DNA of 44,163 nucleotides from an uncultured Hyphomicrobiaceae bacterium (GTDB lineage Bacteria; Pseudomonadota; Alphaproteobacteria; Rhizobiales; CAMYJA01), in assembly GCA_947258705.1 (NCBI GenBank), contig CAMYJA010000022.1, forward strand, positions 1,825-45,987. The letters run 5' to 3'. Positions 15,364-25,223 of the stretch are shown in pieces. A program made the translations under genes and the position numbers. The stretch's first letter is position 1; each line of letters starts with the position of its first letter. The notes under the pieces were generated by a model. The model saw nothing but the letters and a program-made list of their open reading frames with translations, made no database searches and was not told where the DNA came from.

Positions 15364-17322
15364 ATGACCAGGAAATTATGGAGCCCATCGGCGGAAAAGG
15401 CAACGGCGTCCAACATGCATCGCCTGATGCGTGTACTAAATGCCCGGCACGGCCTCGAACTCGAAGATTTCCGCGCGCTCCATCAATATTCCATTACCGA
15501 ACTCGAGGACTTCTGGAGTGAATTGTGGAACTTCTGCGGAATTAAGGGCCATATCGGCGCGGGCCCGTTTCTCCAAAATGAAAACGCCATGCCCGGCGCC
15601 AGTTTCTTTCCCGATGCAACCCTGAATTATGCCGAAAACCTACTGCGCAAATATGACGGCGGCGAGGCGCTTGTTTTCCGCTCGGAATCCGGCTTCGAAA
15701 CGCGCATGTCCTGGGCGGAACTGCACCATTTGGCCTCCCGTTATCAACAGGCCTTCAAGGCGGCCGGCGTCGTCCCCGGCGACCGCATCGCGGCCATCCT
15801 GCCGAATTGTCCCGACGCCCTGGCGGCGATGCTGGGGGCTGCGGCCATGGGCGCCATATGGTCGTCATGTTCGCCCGATTTCGGCGCCCAGGGAATTCTC
15901 GACCGGTTTTCGCAAATCGAGCCGAAAGTCCTCATCGCCTGTGACGGTTATGATTACAACGGCAAGGTCCACATGATCGCGGACCGGCTCAGGGAAATCA
16001 CCCACGACCTTCCGACACTGACAAAAATGATCATACTGCCCTTCAAGGGAAATGCCGAAAGCGTCACCGGCCACATTGATATCGCCGAGAGCACGGACGC
16101 CTGCGTTACGCCGAACCCGCCGCTTGATGTCGAATTCACGCCCCTGCCCTTTGCCCACCCTTTGTTTATCCTCTATTCGTCGGGCACCACCGGTGCGCCC
16201 AAATGCATCACCCATTCCCATGGCGGAACCCTGCTCCAGCACGTCAAGGAACAAGCCCTCCATTGCGATATAAGTCCGGGCGACCGCATCTATTGCTTCA
16301 CCACATGCGGCTGGATGATGTGGAACTGGGTGGTGAGCTGCCTCGCCTCGGGCGCCACATTGCTGCTATATGACGGCTCGCCCTTCTATCCGGAAAACAC
16401 AGCCATTCTCGATTATCTGGAGCGCGAGAAAGCCGATGTCGCCGTGTTCTCGGCGAAATATATCGATGCCTTGCGCACCGCAGGCCTCTCGCCGAAATCG
16501 ACCCATGACCTCTCCACTGTCAAATTGACGGCATCGACCGGATCGCCGCTCTCGCCGGAAGGCTTCGACTATATTGTCGACGAGCTCGTGCCCGGCTGCC
16601 AGTTCGCATCCATGTCCGGCGGCACCGATCTCATCGGCTGTTTTGTCCTGGGCAATCCATTGGAGCCCGTCTGGTCGGGCGAAATTCAGGGGCCGGGGCT
16701 GGGCATGGCGGTCGAGGTGTTCGATGACGACGGCAAGCCCATGCCGCGCGGCAAGGGCGAACTCGTCTGCACGAAGCCCTTCCCCTCGATGCCCGTCGGT
16801 TTTTGGGGCGATGAGGACGATAGAAAATATCACGCCGCCTATTTCGAGCGCTTTGAAAACATCTGGCACCACGGCGATTTTGCCGAATGGACCGAACATG
16901 GCGGCATGATCATCCATGGCCGGTCCGACGCCACACTCAATCCCGGCGGCGTCCGCATCGGAACGGCCGAGATCTACGCCCAGGTCGAACAGCTCAACGA
17001 GATCAACGAGGCCATCGTCATTGGCCAGAACTGGCATGACGACGTCCGCATCGTGCTTTTCGTGGTCCTGTCGGACGGCGTCGTCCTGGATGAGCAGCTC
17101 ATCGGCCGTATAAAAGATAAAATCCGCAAGGGCGCCTCGCCGCGTCACGTGCCGGCGAAAATCATCGCGGTCGGGGATATTCCCCGCACCAAAACGGGCA
17201 AGATCACCGAATTGGCCGTTCGCGACGTCATTCATGGTCGCAAGATCAAGAACCGCGAGGCCCTGGCCAATCCCGACGCCCTCGAGCTATTCATGGGCCT
17301 GTCCGAACTGACCGATGACTGA
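15364..17322 (+). CDS. acetoacetyl-CoA synthetase (acetoacetate--CoA ligase)
   Basis: This ATP-dependent ligase activates acetoacetate to acetoacetyl-CoA, letting the cell use ketone bodies or products of polyhydroxybutyrate breakdown. The 652-residue length is right for the family. The adenylate-forming signature is LYSSGTTGAPKCITHSHGG; CGWMMWNWVVSCLASGATLL, ASTGSPLSPEGFDYI, GGTDLIGCFV and the C-terminal hinge GRSDATLNPGGVRIGTAEIY follow. The catalytic Lys region is IPRTKTGKITELAVRD, and KNREALANPDALELF is a typical end for this subfamily, separating it from acetyl-CoA synthetase. It starts at ATG and ends 15 bp before the convergent aspS stop. No thiolase is adjacent. Confidence 0.93.
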   Translation: MTRKLWSPSAEKATASNMHRLMRVLNARHGLELEDFRALHQYSITELEDFWSELWNFCGIKGHIGAGPFLQNENAMPGASFFPDATLNYAENLLRKYDGGEALVFRSESGFETRMSWAELHHLASRYQQAFKAAGVVPGDRIAAILPNCPDALAAMLGAAAMGAIWSSCSPDFGAQGILDRFSQIEPKVLIACDGYDYNGKVHMIADRLREITHDLPTLTKMIILPFKGNAESVTGHIDIAESTDACVTPNPPLDVEFTPLPFAHPLFILYSSGTTGAPKCITHSHGGTLLQHVKEQALHCDISPGDRIYCFTTCGWMMWNWVVSCLASGATLLLYDGSPFYPENTAILDYLEREKADVAVFSAKYIDALRTAGLSPKSTHDLSTVKLTASTGSPLSPEGFDYIVDELVPGCQFASMSGGTDLIGCFVLGNPLEPVWSGEIQGPGLGMAVEVFDDDGKPMPRGKGELVCTKPFPSMPVGFWGDEDDRKYHAAYFERFENIWHHGDFAEWTEHGGMIIHGRSDATLNPGGVRIGTAEIYAQVEQLNEINEAIVIGQNWHDDVRIVLFVVLSDGVVLDEQLIGRIKDKIRKGASPRHVPAKIIAVGDIPRTKTGKITELAVRDVIHGRKIKNREALANPDALELFMGLSELTDD

Positions 17323-17337
17323 ATTCCCCGCTGGGGG

Positions 17338-19191
17338 TCACTCCTTCGGCAGGTTGAGCCGGATATGAAGCTCCCGAAGCTGCGCGGCGCTGACCGTGCT
17401 GGGCGCATTGATCATCAAATCCTGCGCCTGCTGGTTCATCGGAAACATCGTCACTTCCCGGATATTGGGTTCGCCGCAAAGAAGCATGACAATCCGGTCG
17501 ATACCCGGGGCGACGCCGCCATGGGGAGGGGCGCCGAAAGAAAGCGCCCGCAACATGCCGCCGAATTTTTCCTCGACCACTTCGGGCCCGTAGCCGGCAA
17601 TTTCGAAAGCCTTGTACATGATTTCCGGCTTGTGGTTCCGGATGGCGCCCGAAGAAAGCTCCACGCCATTGCAGACGATGTCATATTGCCAGCCCTTGAT
17701 GTCGCCGGGATCCATCGTTTCAAGCGCCTCGAGCCCGCCCTGGGGCATGGAGAATGGATTATGCGAAAAGTCCCAGCGGTTTTCTTCTTCATCCCATTCA
17801 TACATGGGGAAGTCTACGATCCAGCAGAACTTGAAGCCTTCTTTTTCGGTGAGCTCGAGCGCCTCGCCGATCCGGTCGCGGGCGCGGCCTGAAAATTCGG
17901 CGAAATTCTTCGGGTCGCCGGCGGTAAAGAACACGGCGTCGCCATCCTCGAGCTTGAGCTGTTTGCGCAGCGCCGCCGTTCGTTCCTCGCCGATATTTTT
18001 TGCCACCGGCCCCGATCCGCCGCCATCCTTGAAGAAGATATAGCCGAGCCCCGGCTGCCCCTCGCCCTGCGCCCATGAATTCATGCGGTCGCAAAAAGCC
18101 CGGCTGCCACCGGTACGGGCCGGAATCGCCCAGACCCGGTTGCGCGGGTCCTTTTCAAGCATTCCTGCGAAAATCTTGAAACCCGAGCCGCGGAAATGAT
18201 CAGACACGTCCTCCATCACGATCGGATTGCGCAGATCCGGTTTGTCGGACCCGTATTTCGACATCGCCTCGTCAAAGGGAATGCGCGGAAACTCCTCCAT
18301 CACCGGCCGCCCGTCGGCAAATTCCAGGAAGAGATCGCGAAGCACCGGCTCAACCGCCTGAAACACATCCTCCTGGGTGACGAAACTCATCTCGATGTCG
18401 AGTTGATAGAACTCCCCAGGACTGCGGTCCGCCCGGGCGTCTTCGTCCCTGAAGCAGGGGGCGATTTGAAAATAGCGGTCGAAACCAGCCATCATGATCA
18501 GCTGCTTGAACTGCTGCGGCGCTTGCGGCAGGGCGTAGAACTGACCCGGATGCATGCGCGATGGCACGAGAAAGTCCCGCGCCCCCTCGGGACTGGAGGC
18601 TGAAAGAATTGGCGTTTGAAATTCGAAAAACCCCTCCTCCGTCATCCGCCGCCTGAGCGAGGCGACGATCTCCGCCCGCTTCATGATATTGTTGTGAAGC
18701 GTTTCGCGCCTGAGATCGAGAAAGCGATATTTAAGCCTGATGTCTTCCGGATAATGCGGTTCGCCAAATACCGGCAAAGGCAACTCGTTCGCTTCCGACA
18801 GGATCTCCAGATCATCGATGTAAATTTCGATCTCACCCGTCGGCAGACCGGCATTGATGGTATCGTCGCTGCGCTTCCGGACCTCGCCGTCGACGCGGAT
18901 GACCCATTCGGACCGCACTTTCTCCGCCAGCGAAAACACCGGCGAATCCGGGTCGGCCACAATTTGCGTCAGGCCGTAATGATCCCTGAGGTCGATGAAC
19001 AACAGCCCGCCATGGTCGCGCACCCGGTGCACCCAGCCCGAAAGCCGCGCCACCGTGCCGACATTCTCGGCGCGAAGCTCGGCACAGGTCGCGGATCTGT
19101 ATTGATGCAGAGTGCCGGCGCCGGCCTTGTCCGTTTTGCGGGGCTTCGATGTCTTCTTTTTTGCCGCTTTTTTCAAATTTGTCTTTGCCAT
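17338..19191 (-). CDS. aspS: aspartyl-tRNA synthetase, probably non-discriminating (Asp/Asn)
   Basis: This class II synthetase charges tRNA-Asp with aspartate. The 617-residue product has the N-terminal OB fold ([21 protein letters not shown] region), motif 2 [19 protein letters not shown] and motif 3 [14 protein letters not shown], plus the bacterial GAD insertion domain. RDHGG in the anticodon-binding domain carries the His described for relaxed (non-discriminating) bacterial AspRS, which also forms Asp-tRNA-Asn for GatCAB to amidate; this reading is an inference. An unusual Lys-rich extension ([20 protein letters not shown]) precedes the normal HQYR start. An ATG nearer the usual start is not present, so the extension seems real. 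A 280-bp region separates it from divergent rnd. Confidence 0.96.
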   Translation of the reverse strand: MAKTNLKKAAKKKTSKPRKTDKAGAGTLHQYRSATCAELRAENVGTVARLSGWVHRVRDHGGLLFIDLRDHYGLTQIVADPDSPVFSLAEKVRSEWVIRVDGEVRKRSDDTINAGLPTGEIEIYIDDLEILSEANELPLPVFGEPHYPEDIRLKYRFLDLRRETLHNNIMKRAEIVASLRRRMTEEGFFEFQTPILSASSPEGARDFLVPSRMHPGQFYALPQAPQQFKQLIMMAGFDRYFQIAPCFRDEDARADRSPGEFYQLDIEMSFVTQEDVFQAVEPVLRDLFLEFADGRPVMEEFPRIPFDEAMSKYGSDKPDLRNPIVMEDVSDHFRGSGFKIFAGMLEKDPRNRVWAIPARTGGSRAFCDRMNSWAQGEGQPGLGYIFFKDGGGSGPVAKNIGEERTAALRKQLKLEDGDAVFFTAGDPKNFAEFSGRARDRIGEALELTEKEGFKFCWIVDFPMYEWDEEENRWDFSHNPFSMPQGGLEALETMDPGDIKGWQYDIVCNGVELSSGAIRNHKPEIMYKAFEIAGYGPEVVEEKFGGMLRALSFGAPPHGGVAPGIDRIVMLLCGEPNIREVTMFPMNQQAQDLMINAPSTVSAAQLRELHIRLNLPKE

Positions 19192-19471
19192 GATTTCCGC
19201 AATCCATTGAGGCCGTGAATACCGGATGGGCGCCGGTGCCGCCTGTCATTTCCCGCTGCGCGATTGCCCATGTCACGCGCGCGGAAAAGCGCATGCTGCA
19301 TCTGATTTGTCAAGTATGCCCTTCGACCCGCCCTGTACGCCCTGTCCCACCTGTTCTCCGCACATGGCGCAAATGATCCCAAACGGCAACTTTCAGGAAA
19401 CTGAAAATAATATTGTAGCCTGTTTTTTTGAGGGGCGACAAATACGCGCCGTTGGTTTATACCCGCGCCCT

Positions 19472-20623
19472 ATGCAGATCATTACGACGACATCCGGCCT
19501 TGACGCTCTTTGCACCGACCTTGCCGCCAGCAATTTCGTCACCGTCGATACCGAATTCATGCGCGAGCATACCTTCTGGCCCGAACTCTGCCTGATCCAG
19601 CTCGCCGGTCATGGGCACGAAGCCATCGTCGATCCATTGAGCGACAAGCTTGATCTGGAGCCCTTCTTCGACCTCATGAACAACGAAACCATAACGAAGG
19701 TTTTTCACGCGGCCCGTCAGGATGTCGAAATCGTTCATCATCTCTCCGGCGCCATTCCCCACCCCCTTTTCGATACCCAGATCGCCGCCGCGGTCTGCAA
19801 CTTCGGCGAATCGGTCGGCTATTCCAATCTGGTCAAGAAAGTCCTCAACATCGATATCGACAAGAGCTCGCGTTTTACCGACTGGCGCAGACGCCCGCTC
19901 GACGACCGCCAGCTCAAATATGCCTTGGGCGACGTCACCCATCTGCGCGACCTCTACATCGATCTGACGAACAGGCTCGAGAAAAATGGACGTTCGCACT
20001 GGCTTCAGGAGGAAATGGAAATATTGACCGCGCCCCAGACCTACGAACAACATCCCGAGCACGCCTGGAAGCGCCTCAAGCAGCGGCCCCGGTCGAGCAA
20101 GTCCCTGGCGATCATCATGGAACTGGCGAAATGGCGCGAACTGACCGCCCAGAAAAAAAACGTACCGCGCAACCGGGTGATGAAGGACGACGCCATATTC
20201 GATGTCGCCAATCAGGCGCCGACCGATCTGAAGGCGCTTTCCAAGCTGAGATCAATTCATGCCTCAACCTTGAAAACGCCGAAAGCTGATGAAATTCTCG
20301 AGGCCGTGAAACGCGCTGGAAAAATCGATCCGGCCACATTGCCCGATTTGCCGAAACGGCGTCTCCCGACGCCTGAAAAAGCCGCCGTGGGCGATCTCCT
20401 CCGTGTTTTGCTGAAATCCAATGCGGCCAAACACGGCGTTGCGGCAAAAATTCTCGCAACCAGCGCGGATCTCGAAAAACTGGCCGATGACGACAACGCC
20501 GATATCCCGGCGCTCAGGGGCTGGAGGCGCGAACTTTTCGGTGCCGATGCCCTTGCGCTCAAGCATGGCGAACTGGGTCTGATCATGGAAAACGGCGTTA
20601 TTTCCGTGCGCCGTCTGCCCTGA
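19472..20623 (+). CDS. rnd: ribonuclease D
   Basis: This is a 3'-5' exoribonuclease that trims tRNA and other stable RNA precursors. The 383-residue product has the DEDDy exonuclease domain: DTEFMRE (Asp26, Glu28), FHAARQDVEI, TDWRRRPL and YALGDVTHL with the Tyr and Asp of the last motif. An HRDC domain follows (ELAKWRELTAQKKNVPRNRV), and a second HRDC-like helical region closes the protein. The open frame extends back to 19226, but ATG 19472 gives the family N-terminus. It is divergent from aspS and ends six bases before the convergent ppx stop. Confidence 0.93.
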   Translation: MQIITTTSGLDALCTDLAASNFVTVDTEFMREHTFWPELCLIQLAGHGHEAIVDPLSDKLDLEPFFDLMNNETITKVFHAARQDVEIVHHLSGAIPHPLFDTQIAAAVCNFGESVGYSNLVKKVLNIDIDKSSRFTDWRRRPLDDRQLKYALGDVTHLRDLYIDLTNRLEKNGRSHWLQEEMEILTAPQTYEQHPEHAWKRLKQRPRSSKSLAIIMELAKWRELTAQKKNVPRNRVMKDDAIFDVANQAPTDLKALSKLRSIHASTLKTPKADEILEAVKRAGKIDPATLPDLPKRRLPTPEKAAVGDLLRVLLKSNAAKHGVAAKILATSADLEKLADDDNADIPALRGWRRELFGADALALKHGELGLIMENGVISVRRLP

Positions 20624-20629
20624 GACGCC

Positions 20630-22150
20630 TCAGTTCTTAATCTGAAATTTCCGGTCGAACATGGACGACAATGTATTGAACCGGTTTCGCAACCGCTCGC
20701 CGTTGAGATTGGCCATGTCTCCCGGCAGTTCGAGGACGAACGTTTTGCCGGTGACCTTCAACTGCGTTTTTTCGAGCGATCCCGCCCGCCCGGCCGAAAT
20801 CATATGCGCCGCCCTGAGCGCCGCACCGAGATTCCGCGCCCGGCTATAAGCGCGTTCGGACATCAATCCTCTCAACTTTCGCGTGACTTCGCTTTTCTTG
20901 ATCCCCTCGTTCCTGAAAAAGAGCGTCAGAGCCATGAAAGCGCGCCCCGCATGGTCGACCCCCGCAAAGGCCGCGTTGTCGATGACATTGACGCTTTGCT
21001 CGCCGCGGTAATCCACATGGATCCGCCAGCCCACATCGGACACCAGACATGCCGCGTGGCGCAGCCTGCGCTCCTCAGCGCTTTCCTTGTCGAGCGCCTT
21101 GAAAATTTCGTCTGTCCATGAACAAAGCTCGAATGCATGGGTAACCGACCGCGACCTGTGCCGCGCCAGGCTTTCACAGGCGCATAAGAGCGGGTCGAGC
21201 TTCTTCACATTGTCGTCGAGCCCTTCAAAATGCAATCCCTCGCGAATGCCCGAGGCCGAGATGATGATCTCCCTCGGATCGAGCGCGTGAATAAGCTGCT
21301 CCAGCACAACCGCGCCATAGGGAAGAAGTTGCCGCCGCCCGCCCGAAATCCCGTCCACGCCATCGAAAAACTCGATCGGACGCTCCTGTACCGTTCGTGC
21401 CAGTTCGAGCGCCTCCCCGGCCGGTATCTGATAGGAATGCAGAATACGCAGCGGATAGTCGCGCCATCCCATATGGATTTTGGCAAAGGCGCGCCATGTG
21501 CCCCCGACCGCGTAAAAAGCCTGGCCGGAATAATTTTCCAGCCATTTGACTTTTTTGAACTGTTGTCTCGCGATTTGCCGCGCTTTCGGCAATTTGCCGC
21601 CGGATGTATCCATCAGCCGGAGCCCGCCAAGCTTGAGCGTCGCCCATTCCGATTTGACGTCTTTACCAACGCCGACAAGCTCTAAACTGCCGCCACCAAG
21701 GTCGCCGGCCACCCCCTTGGCGTTGTTAAAGGCCGAATAGACGCCTGAGAGCGCCAGCCTGGCTTCTTCCTTGCCCGTCAGAACCCTGATGGGGCCCCGG
21801 ACGCGCGCTTCAGCCTCTTCGATAAACTGCGCCCCGTCATCGGCCTCGCGCGCCGCGGCGGTGGCGATGACCTCAAGCTTGCCGATATTCAGTTGATCGG
21901 CGAGTGCGCGAAACCGTTGCAACGCTTCAAGTGCCTTCTTCACCGGCACTTTGCCAAGCACGCCTTTCGACACCAGGTTGCGCCCGAGCCCGCACAAAAC
22001 CTTTTCGTTAAAAAGACACGATGGGCACCGGCCAGGCCCGTCGAAGACGACGAGGCGGACGGAATTCGAACCAATATCGACAATTCCTTCCGGCGTCTCC
22101 TCGACAATCCCCTGCGGCTTCAAACGCTTTATTTTTGCCCCTCCGGCCAT
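20630..22150 (-). CDS. ppx: exopolyphosphatase (Ppx/GppA family)
   Basis: It removes phosphate from the ends of polyphosphate and, in some members, converts pppGpp to ppGpp. The 506-residue product has the actin-like ATPase fold motifs EGIVDIGSNSVRLVVFDG, VIATAAAREADDGAQF and VAGDLGGGSLELVGVG, followed by an HD-like C-terminal region (RLRHAACLVSDVGWRIHVDY). CPSCLFNEKVLCGLGRNL near residue 45 is normal for alphaproteobacterial members. It starts six bases after the ppk1 stop, so the two are almost surely co-transcribed, pairing polyphosphate synthesis and degradation. Confidence 0.92.
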   Translation of the reverse strand: MAGGAKIKRLKPQGIVEETPEGIVDIGSNSVRLVVFDGPGRCPSCLFNEKVLCGLGRNLVSKGVLGKVPVKKALEALQRFRALADQLNIGKLEVIATAAAREADDGAQFIEEAEARVRGPIRVLTGKEEARLALSGVYSAFNNAKGVAGDLGGGSLELVGVGKDVKSEWATLKLGGLRLMDTSGGKLPKARQIARQQFKKVKWLENYSGQAFYAVGGTWRAFAKIHMGWRDYPLRILHSYQIPAGEALELARTVQERPIEFFDGVDGISGGRRQLLPYGAVVLEQLIHALDPREIIISASGIREGLHFEGLDDNVKKLDPLLCACESLARHRSRSVTHAFELCSWTDEIFKALDKESAEERRLRHAACLVSDVGWRIHVDYRGEQSVNVIDNAAFAGVDHAGRAFMALTLFFRNEGIKKSEVTRKLRGLMSERAYSRARNLGAALRAAHMISAGRAGSLEKTQLKVTGKTFVLELPGDMANLNGERLRNRFNTLSSMFDRKFQIKN

Positions 22151-22156
22151 CAGGCT

Positions 22157-24364
22157 TCACTCCGTGGAGGGAATTGTGTCGCGTCTGGAAAACATTCGTG
22201 GTCCCTCATGTTTAAGGGCCTCCCCGCGCCCTGAAAGACTTGGATTGTTCATGAAATATTCATGGGCATTGAACGGCTCCTCGCCCTCGAGACACTTGAT
22301 CCTGCGCGAAGTCCCGTCCGGCAGCACCTGCCAGCTTTGTTGATTGTCCATCAAATTCGCGACCATGATCTGGTCGAGAACCTGCTCGAGCACCGTCGGG
22401 TTGATAATGGGCGTCATGGCCTCGACACGACGGTTGAGATTGCGCGGCATCATGTCGGCGGAGGAAATATAGACAGCGGCCGTATCCGAAGGCAGTGGCG
22501 CCCCGTTGCCGAAACAATAAATGCGTGAATGCTCGAGGAAACGGCCGATAATGCTTTTCACCCGGATATTTTCCGACAGGCCGGGGACGCCGGGCCTGAG
22601 GCAGCAGATCCCCCTGATAACCAGATCTATCTGAACGCCGGCGCCGCTGGCCTTGTAAAGCGCATCGATGATGTCGGGATCGACGAGCGCATTCATTTTC
22701 ATCCAGATCGCAGCCGGACGCCCCTTGGCGGCAAAACCGATTTCCTCGTCGATATGCTCTAATATCCGGTGCTTGATCCCATGAGGCGAAACGACCATTT
22801 TCTCCAGTTCCGCGGGTTCCGCATATCCGGTTATGAAATTGAAAATGCGCGCAACGTCGCCGGCGATGACGGGATCGGCGGTAAAATAGGAGAGGTCCGT
22901 ATATATCTTCGCGGTCTTCGGGTTGTAGTTACCCGTACCGATATGACAATAGGTTTTCAGCATGCCGTCTTCGGACCGGATGATCTGCGCGAGCTTCGTA
23001 TGCGTTTTCCATTTGAGAAAGCCATAGACGACATGGACGCCTGAATTTTCAAGATCGCGCGCCCATCTGATATTCGCCTCCTCGTCGAAACGCGCCTTGA
23101 GCTCGACCACCGCCGTCACCGATTTTCCCGCCTCGACCGCTTCCTTGAGCAGGCTCACGATCGGTGATTTCTTGCTGGTCCTGTAAAGCGTCCATTTGAT
23201 CGCCATGACGTCGGGATCGCGGGCGGCCTGTTTCAAAAACTGCAACACCACATCGAAACTTTCATAAGGATGATGAACGATAATATCCTTGTGTCCGATG
23301 GCTGCGAAGCAATCGCCCTCAAACTCGCGAATACGTTCGGGAAACCGCACATTGTAAGGTTTGAATTGCAGGTCTTTGCGTTCGGAAACAATCAGCTCCG
23401 AAGTGTTGGCCAGTCCCAGAAGGCCCTTTTGAACGAACACCTCGTCCTTGCCGACCTCGAGCTTCTTGATCACGAATTTCTGCAGCCGTTTCGGCATGGA
23501 AGCATCGATTTCGAGACGGATAACCGATCCGCGCCGGCGCCGCTTCAGTGCCGTTTCGAATTGCAGGACGAGATCCTCCGCCTCTTCCTCGATCTCGATA
23601 TCGCTGTCGCGCAGGATGCGGAACGCTCCGAGGCTGCGCGCCTTGTAACCGGGAAAGAGACGCGCAACAAAAAGACCGATGGCGATTTCGATTGGGATAA
23701 AGCGGATTTTTTTTGACATTCCAGACCCGCCCCTCCTCTTCGATGGCGGCAGGCGCAGGAAGCGGCTGAGCTGGGCCGGGATCGGCAGCAGAGCATGCAT
23801 GGTGTGCTTGCTTTTCTCGTTCACGAGCTCAAGCCCAAGCGTTAATCCCAGCGTCGGGATAAACGGAAAAGGATGCGCGGGATCGACCGCAATCGGTGTC
23901 AGCAAAGGAAAAATATGGGCCAGAAATTCACGCTCCAGCCATTCCAGTCCGGACTTGTTCACATCGCGCGCGTCCACCAGAGCAATGCCGTCATCGGCGA
24001 GATCCTTCTTGAGCGCTGACCAGCAGGTTTGCTGGGCTCTGGACAGGTCCGCCACCGCTGTATAGATCGCAGACAATTGTTCCGAAGGCGTCAGCCCTTC
24101 CTGGCTGAGCGTATTGATCCCGCTCAGCACCTGCGCCCTGATGCCCGCAACGCGAACCATGTAGAACTCGTCCAGGTTCGAGGCGGAAATCGATAAAAAA
24201 CGCAACCGTTCCAAACTCGGATAATCCATATTGCGGGCTTCCGCCAGAACGCGGTTGTTAAACTGAAGCCAGGACAGTTCGCGATTGTAATACCTGTCAG
24301 GTCCTTCAAAGCTCATATCTTCGAGCCTTGCCGGCGTTTTCTGCTTCAACTGGGTGACATTCAT
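22157..24364 (-). CDS. ppk1: polyphosphate kinase 1
   Basis: This membrane-associated enzyme makes inorganic polyphosphate from ATP through a phosphohistidine. The 735-residue length is usual. [19 protein letters not shown] opens the N domain, and [19 protein letters not shown] follows. The catalytic core has [33 protein letters not shown] and [20 protein letters not shown] with the active-site His. [17 protein letters not shown] is the second conserved histidine/arginine region. It is the first gene of a pair with ppx. ATGATCCGTGTCAA at 24433-24446, a one-mismatch FNR/FixK-like palindrome, lies about 70 bases before the ATG. Confidence 0.96.
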   Translation of the reverse strand: MNVTQLKQKTPARLEDMSFEGPDRYYNRELSWLQFNNRVLAEARNMDYPSLERLRFLSISASNLDEFYMVRVAGIRAQVLSGINTLSQEGLTPSEQLSAIYTAVADLSRAQQTCWSALKKDLADDGIALVDARDVNKSGLEWLEREFLAHIFPLLTPIAVDPAHPFPFIPTLGLTLGLELVNEKSKHTMHALLPIPAQLSRFLRLPPSKRRGGSGMSKKIRFIPIEIAIGLFVARLFPGYKARSLGAFRILRDSDIEIEEEAEDLVLQFETALKRRRRGSVIRLEIDASMPKRLQKFVIKKLEVGKDEVFVQKGLLGLANTSELIVSERKDLQFKPYNVRFPERIREFEGDCFAAIGHKDIIVHHPYESFDVVLQFLKQAARDPDVMAIKWTLYRTSKKSPIVSLLKEAVEAGKSVTAVVELKARFDEEANIRWARDLENSGVHVVYGFLKWKTHTKLAQIIRSEDGMLKTYCHIGTGNYNPKTAKIYTDLSYFTADPVIAGDVARIFNFITGYAEPAELEKMVVSPHGIKHRILEHIDEEIGFAAKGRPAAIWMKMNALVDPDIIDALYKASGAGVQIDLVIRGICCLRPGVPGLSENIRVKSIIGRFLEHSRIYCFGNGAPLPSDTAAVYISSADMMPRNLNRRVEAMTPIINPTVLEQVLDQIMVANLMDNQQSWQVLPDGTSRRIKCLEGEEPFNAHEYFMNNPSLSGRGEALKHEGPRMFSRRDTIPSTE

Positions 24365-24521
24365 GTCGTCTGGTCTCTCTCATATGTCTCCCCGCCCGCG
24401 ATGCGGGACCGGAGACGGTATTCTCGCGTCAAATGATCCGTGTCAAATTAACACTGTCTCGTAAATTATCGGATAATGCTCTGGAACCAAAGCACTTTGC
24501 GCCTGCATTGCCGTTCCCGGA

Positions 24522-25223
24522 TCATCTTTCCTCATTGCCCATAAGCGACACCAGAACGTCTGAAACCATATCCCGCGATATCGTTTTCAGACGCTGCCCG
24601 CTGGCGCTCCATGCCGCCCGGTCCACGGCATCGGCGATCCTCACGGCCATCGTCATGGACCGGTCCATGTGCCGCGCCAGATATTTTATCGCGGCCGGAC
24701 TGACGGGCAGTTGACGGTCGTCAAAAAGTTTCACCAGCAAGGATTGCAGCAGCATTTCATCCGGCGGCATGATTTCCACAAGCGGCAATGCGCGCATGCG
24801 CGACCTGAGGTCCGGCAGGGTCAATGACCAGGATCCCGGCAACTGCCGCGCCGTGAACAGAATATGAAATTCACGTTCTTTCGCCAAATTCAGGAGATGA
24901 AACAAAGCCTTCTCGTTAATCTCGGATCGGTCCGCGCTCTCGATTACGAGCGGCGCTGCGCCCGAAAAATCACGCACCCAGTCATCGTCAAGTTCCGCGG
25001 CCGCGGGCACGAGCGCTCCGGAACGAAGCCGCCAGACATTACTGAGATGGCTCTTCCCCGCCCCTTCCGGCCCGCAAAGGACCAGGGCCTGATGGGGCCA
25101 GTCCGGCCAGGCATCTATCAACTCGACGGCGGCGGCATTGCTGTCCGTAACGATGAAATCCTCTGCCCCCAGGGCACAGCGGACCGGCAGATCGAGAACC
25201 AGTTGATGCGGATTGTCGTTCAT
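24522..25223 (-). CDS. hdaA: HdaA, DnaA-like regulator of replication initiation
   Basis: The 233-residue product is a DnaA/Hda-type AAA+ protein. In alphaproteobacteria HdaA, bound to the beta clamp, stimulates hydrolysis of DnaA-ATP and so limits re-initiation. NPHQLVLDLPVR at the N-terminus fits a clamp-binding QLxLxL-like motif. CGPEGAGKSHLSNVW is Walker A and the Walker B is degenerate (VIESADR). LRSRMRALPLVEIMPPD contains the box with the sensor and arginine-finger regions. Its ATG overlaps the stop of the PerM-like gene (ATGA), so the two are translationally coupled. A 157-bp gap follows before ppk1. Confidence 0.88.
   Translation of the reverse strand: MNDNPHQLVLDLPVRCALGAEDFIVTDSNAAAVELIDAWPDWPHQALVLCGPEGAGKSHLSNVWRLRSGALVPAAAELDDDWVRDFSGAAPLVIESADRSEINEKALFHLLNLAKEREFHILFTARQLPGSWSLTLPDLRSRMRALPLVEIMPPDEMLLQSLLVKLFDDRQLPVSPAAIKYLARHMDRSMTMAVRIADAVDRAAWSASGQRLKTISRDMVSDVLVSLMGNEER

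Noticed and set aside
16366-17235. 289-codon minus-strand frame inside acetoacetyl-CoA synthetase
   Set aside because: It is an antisense frame kept open by GC-rich codons; the plus strand has the real ligase.
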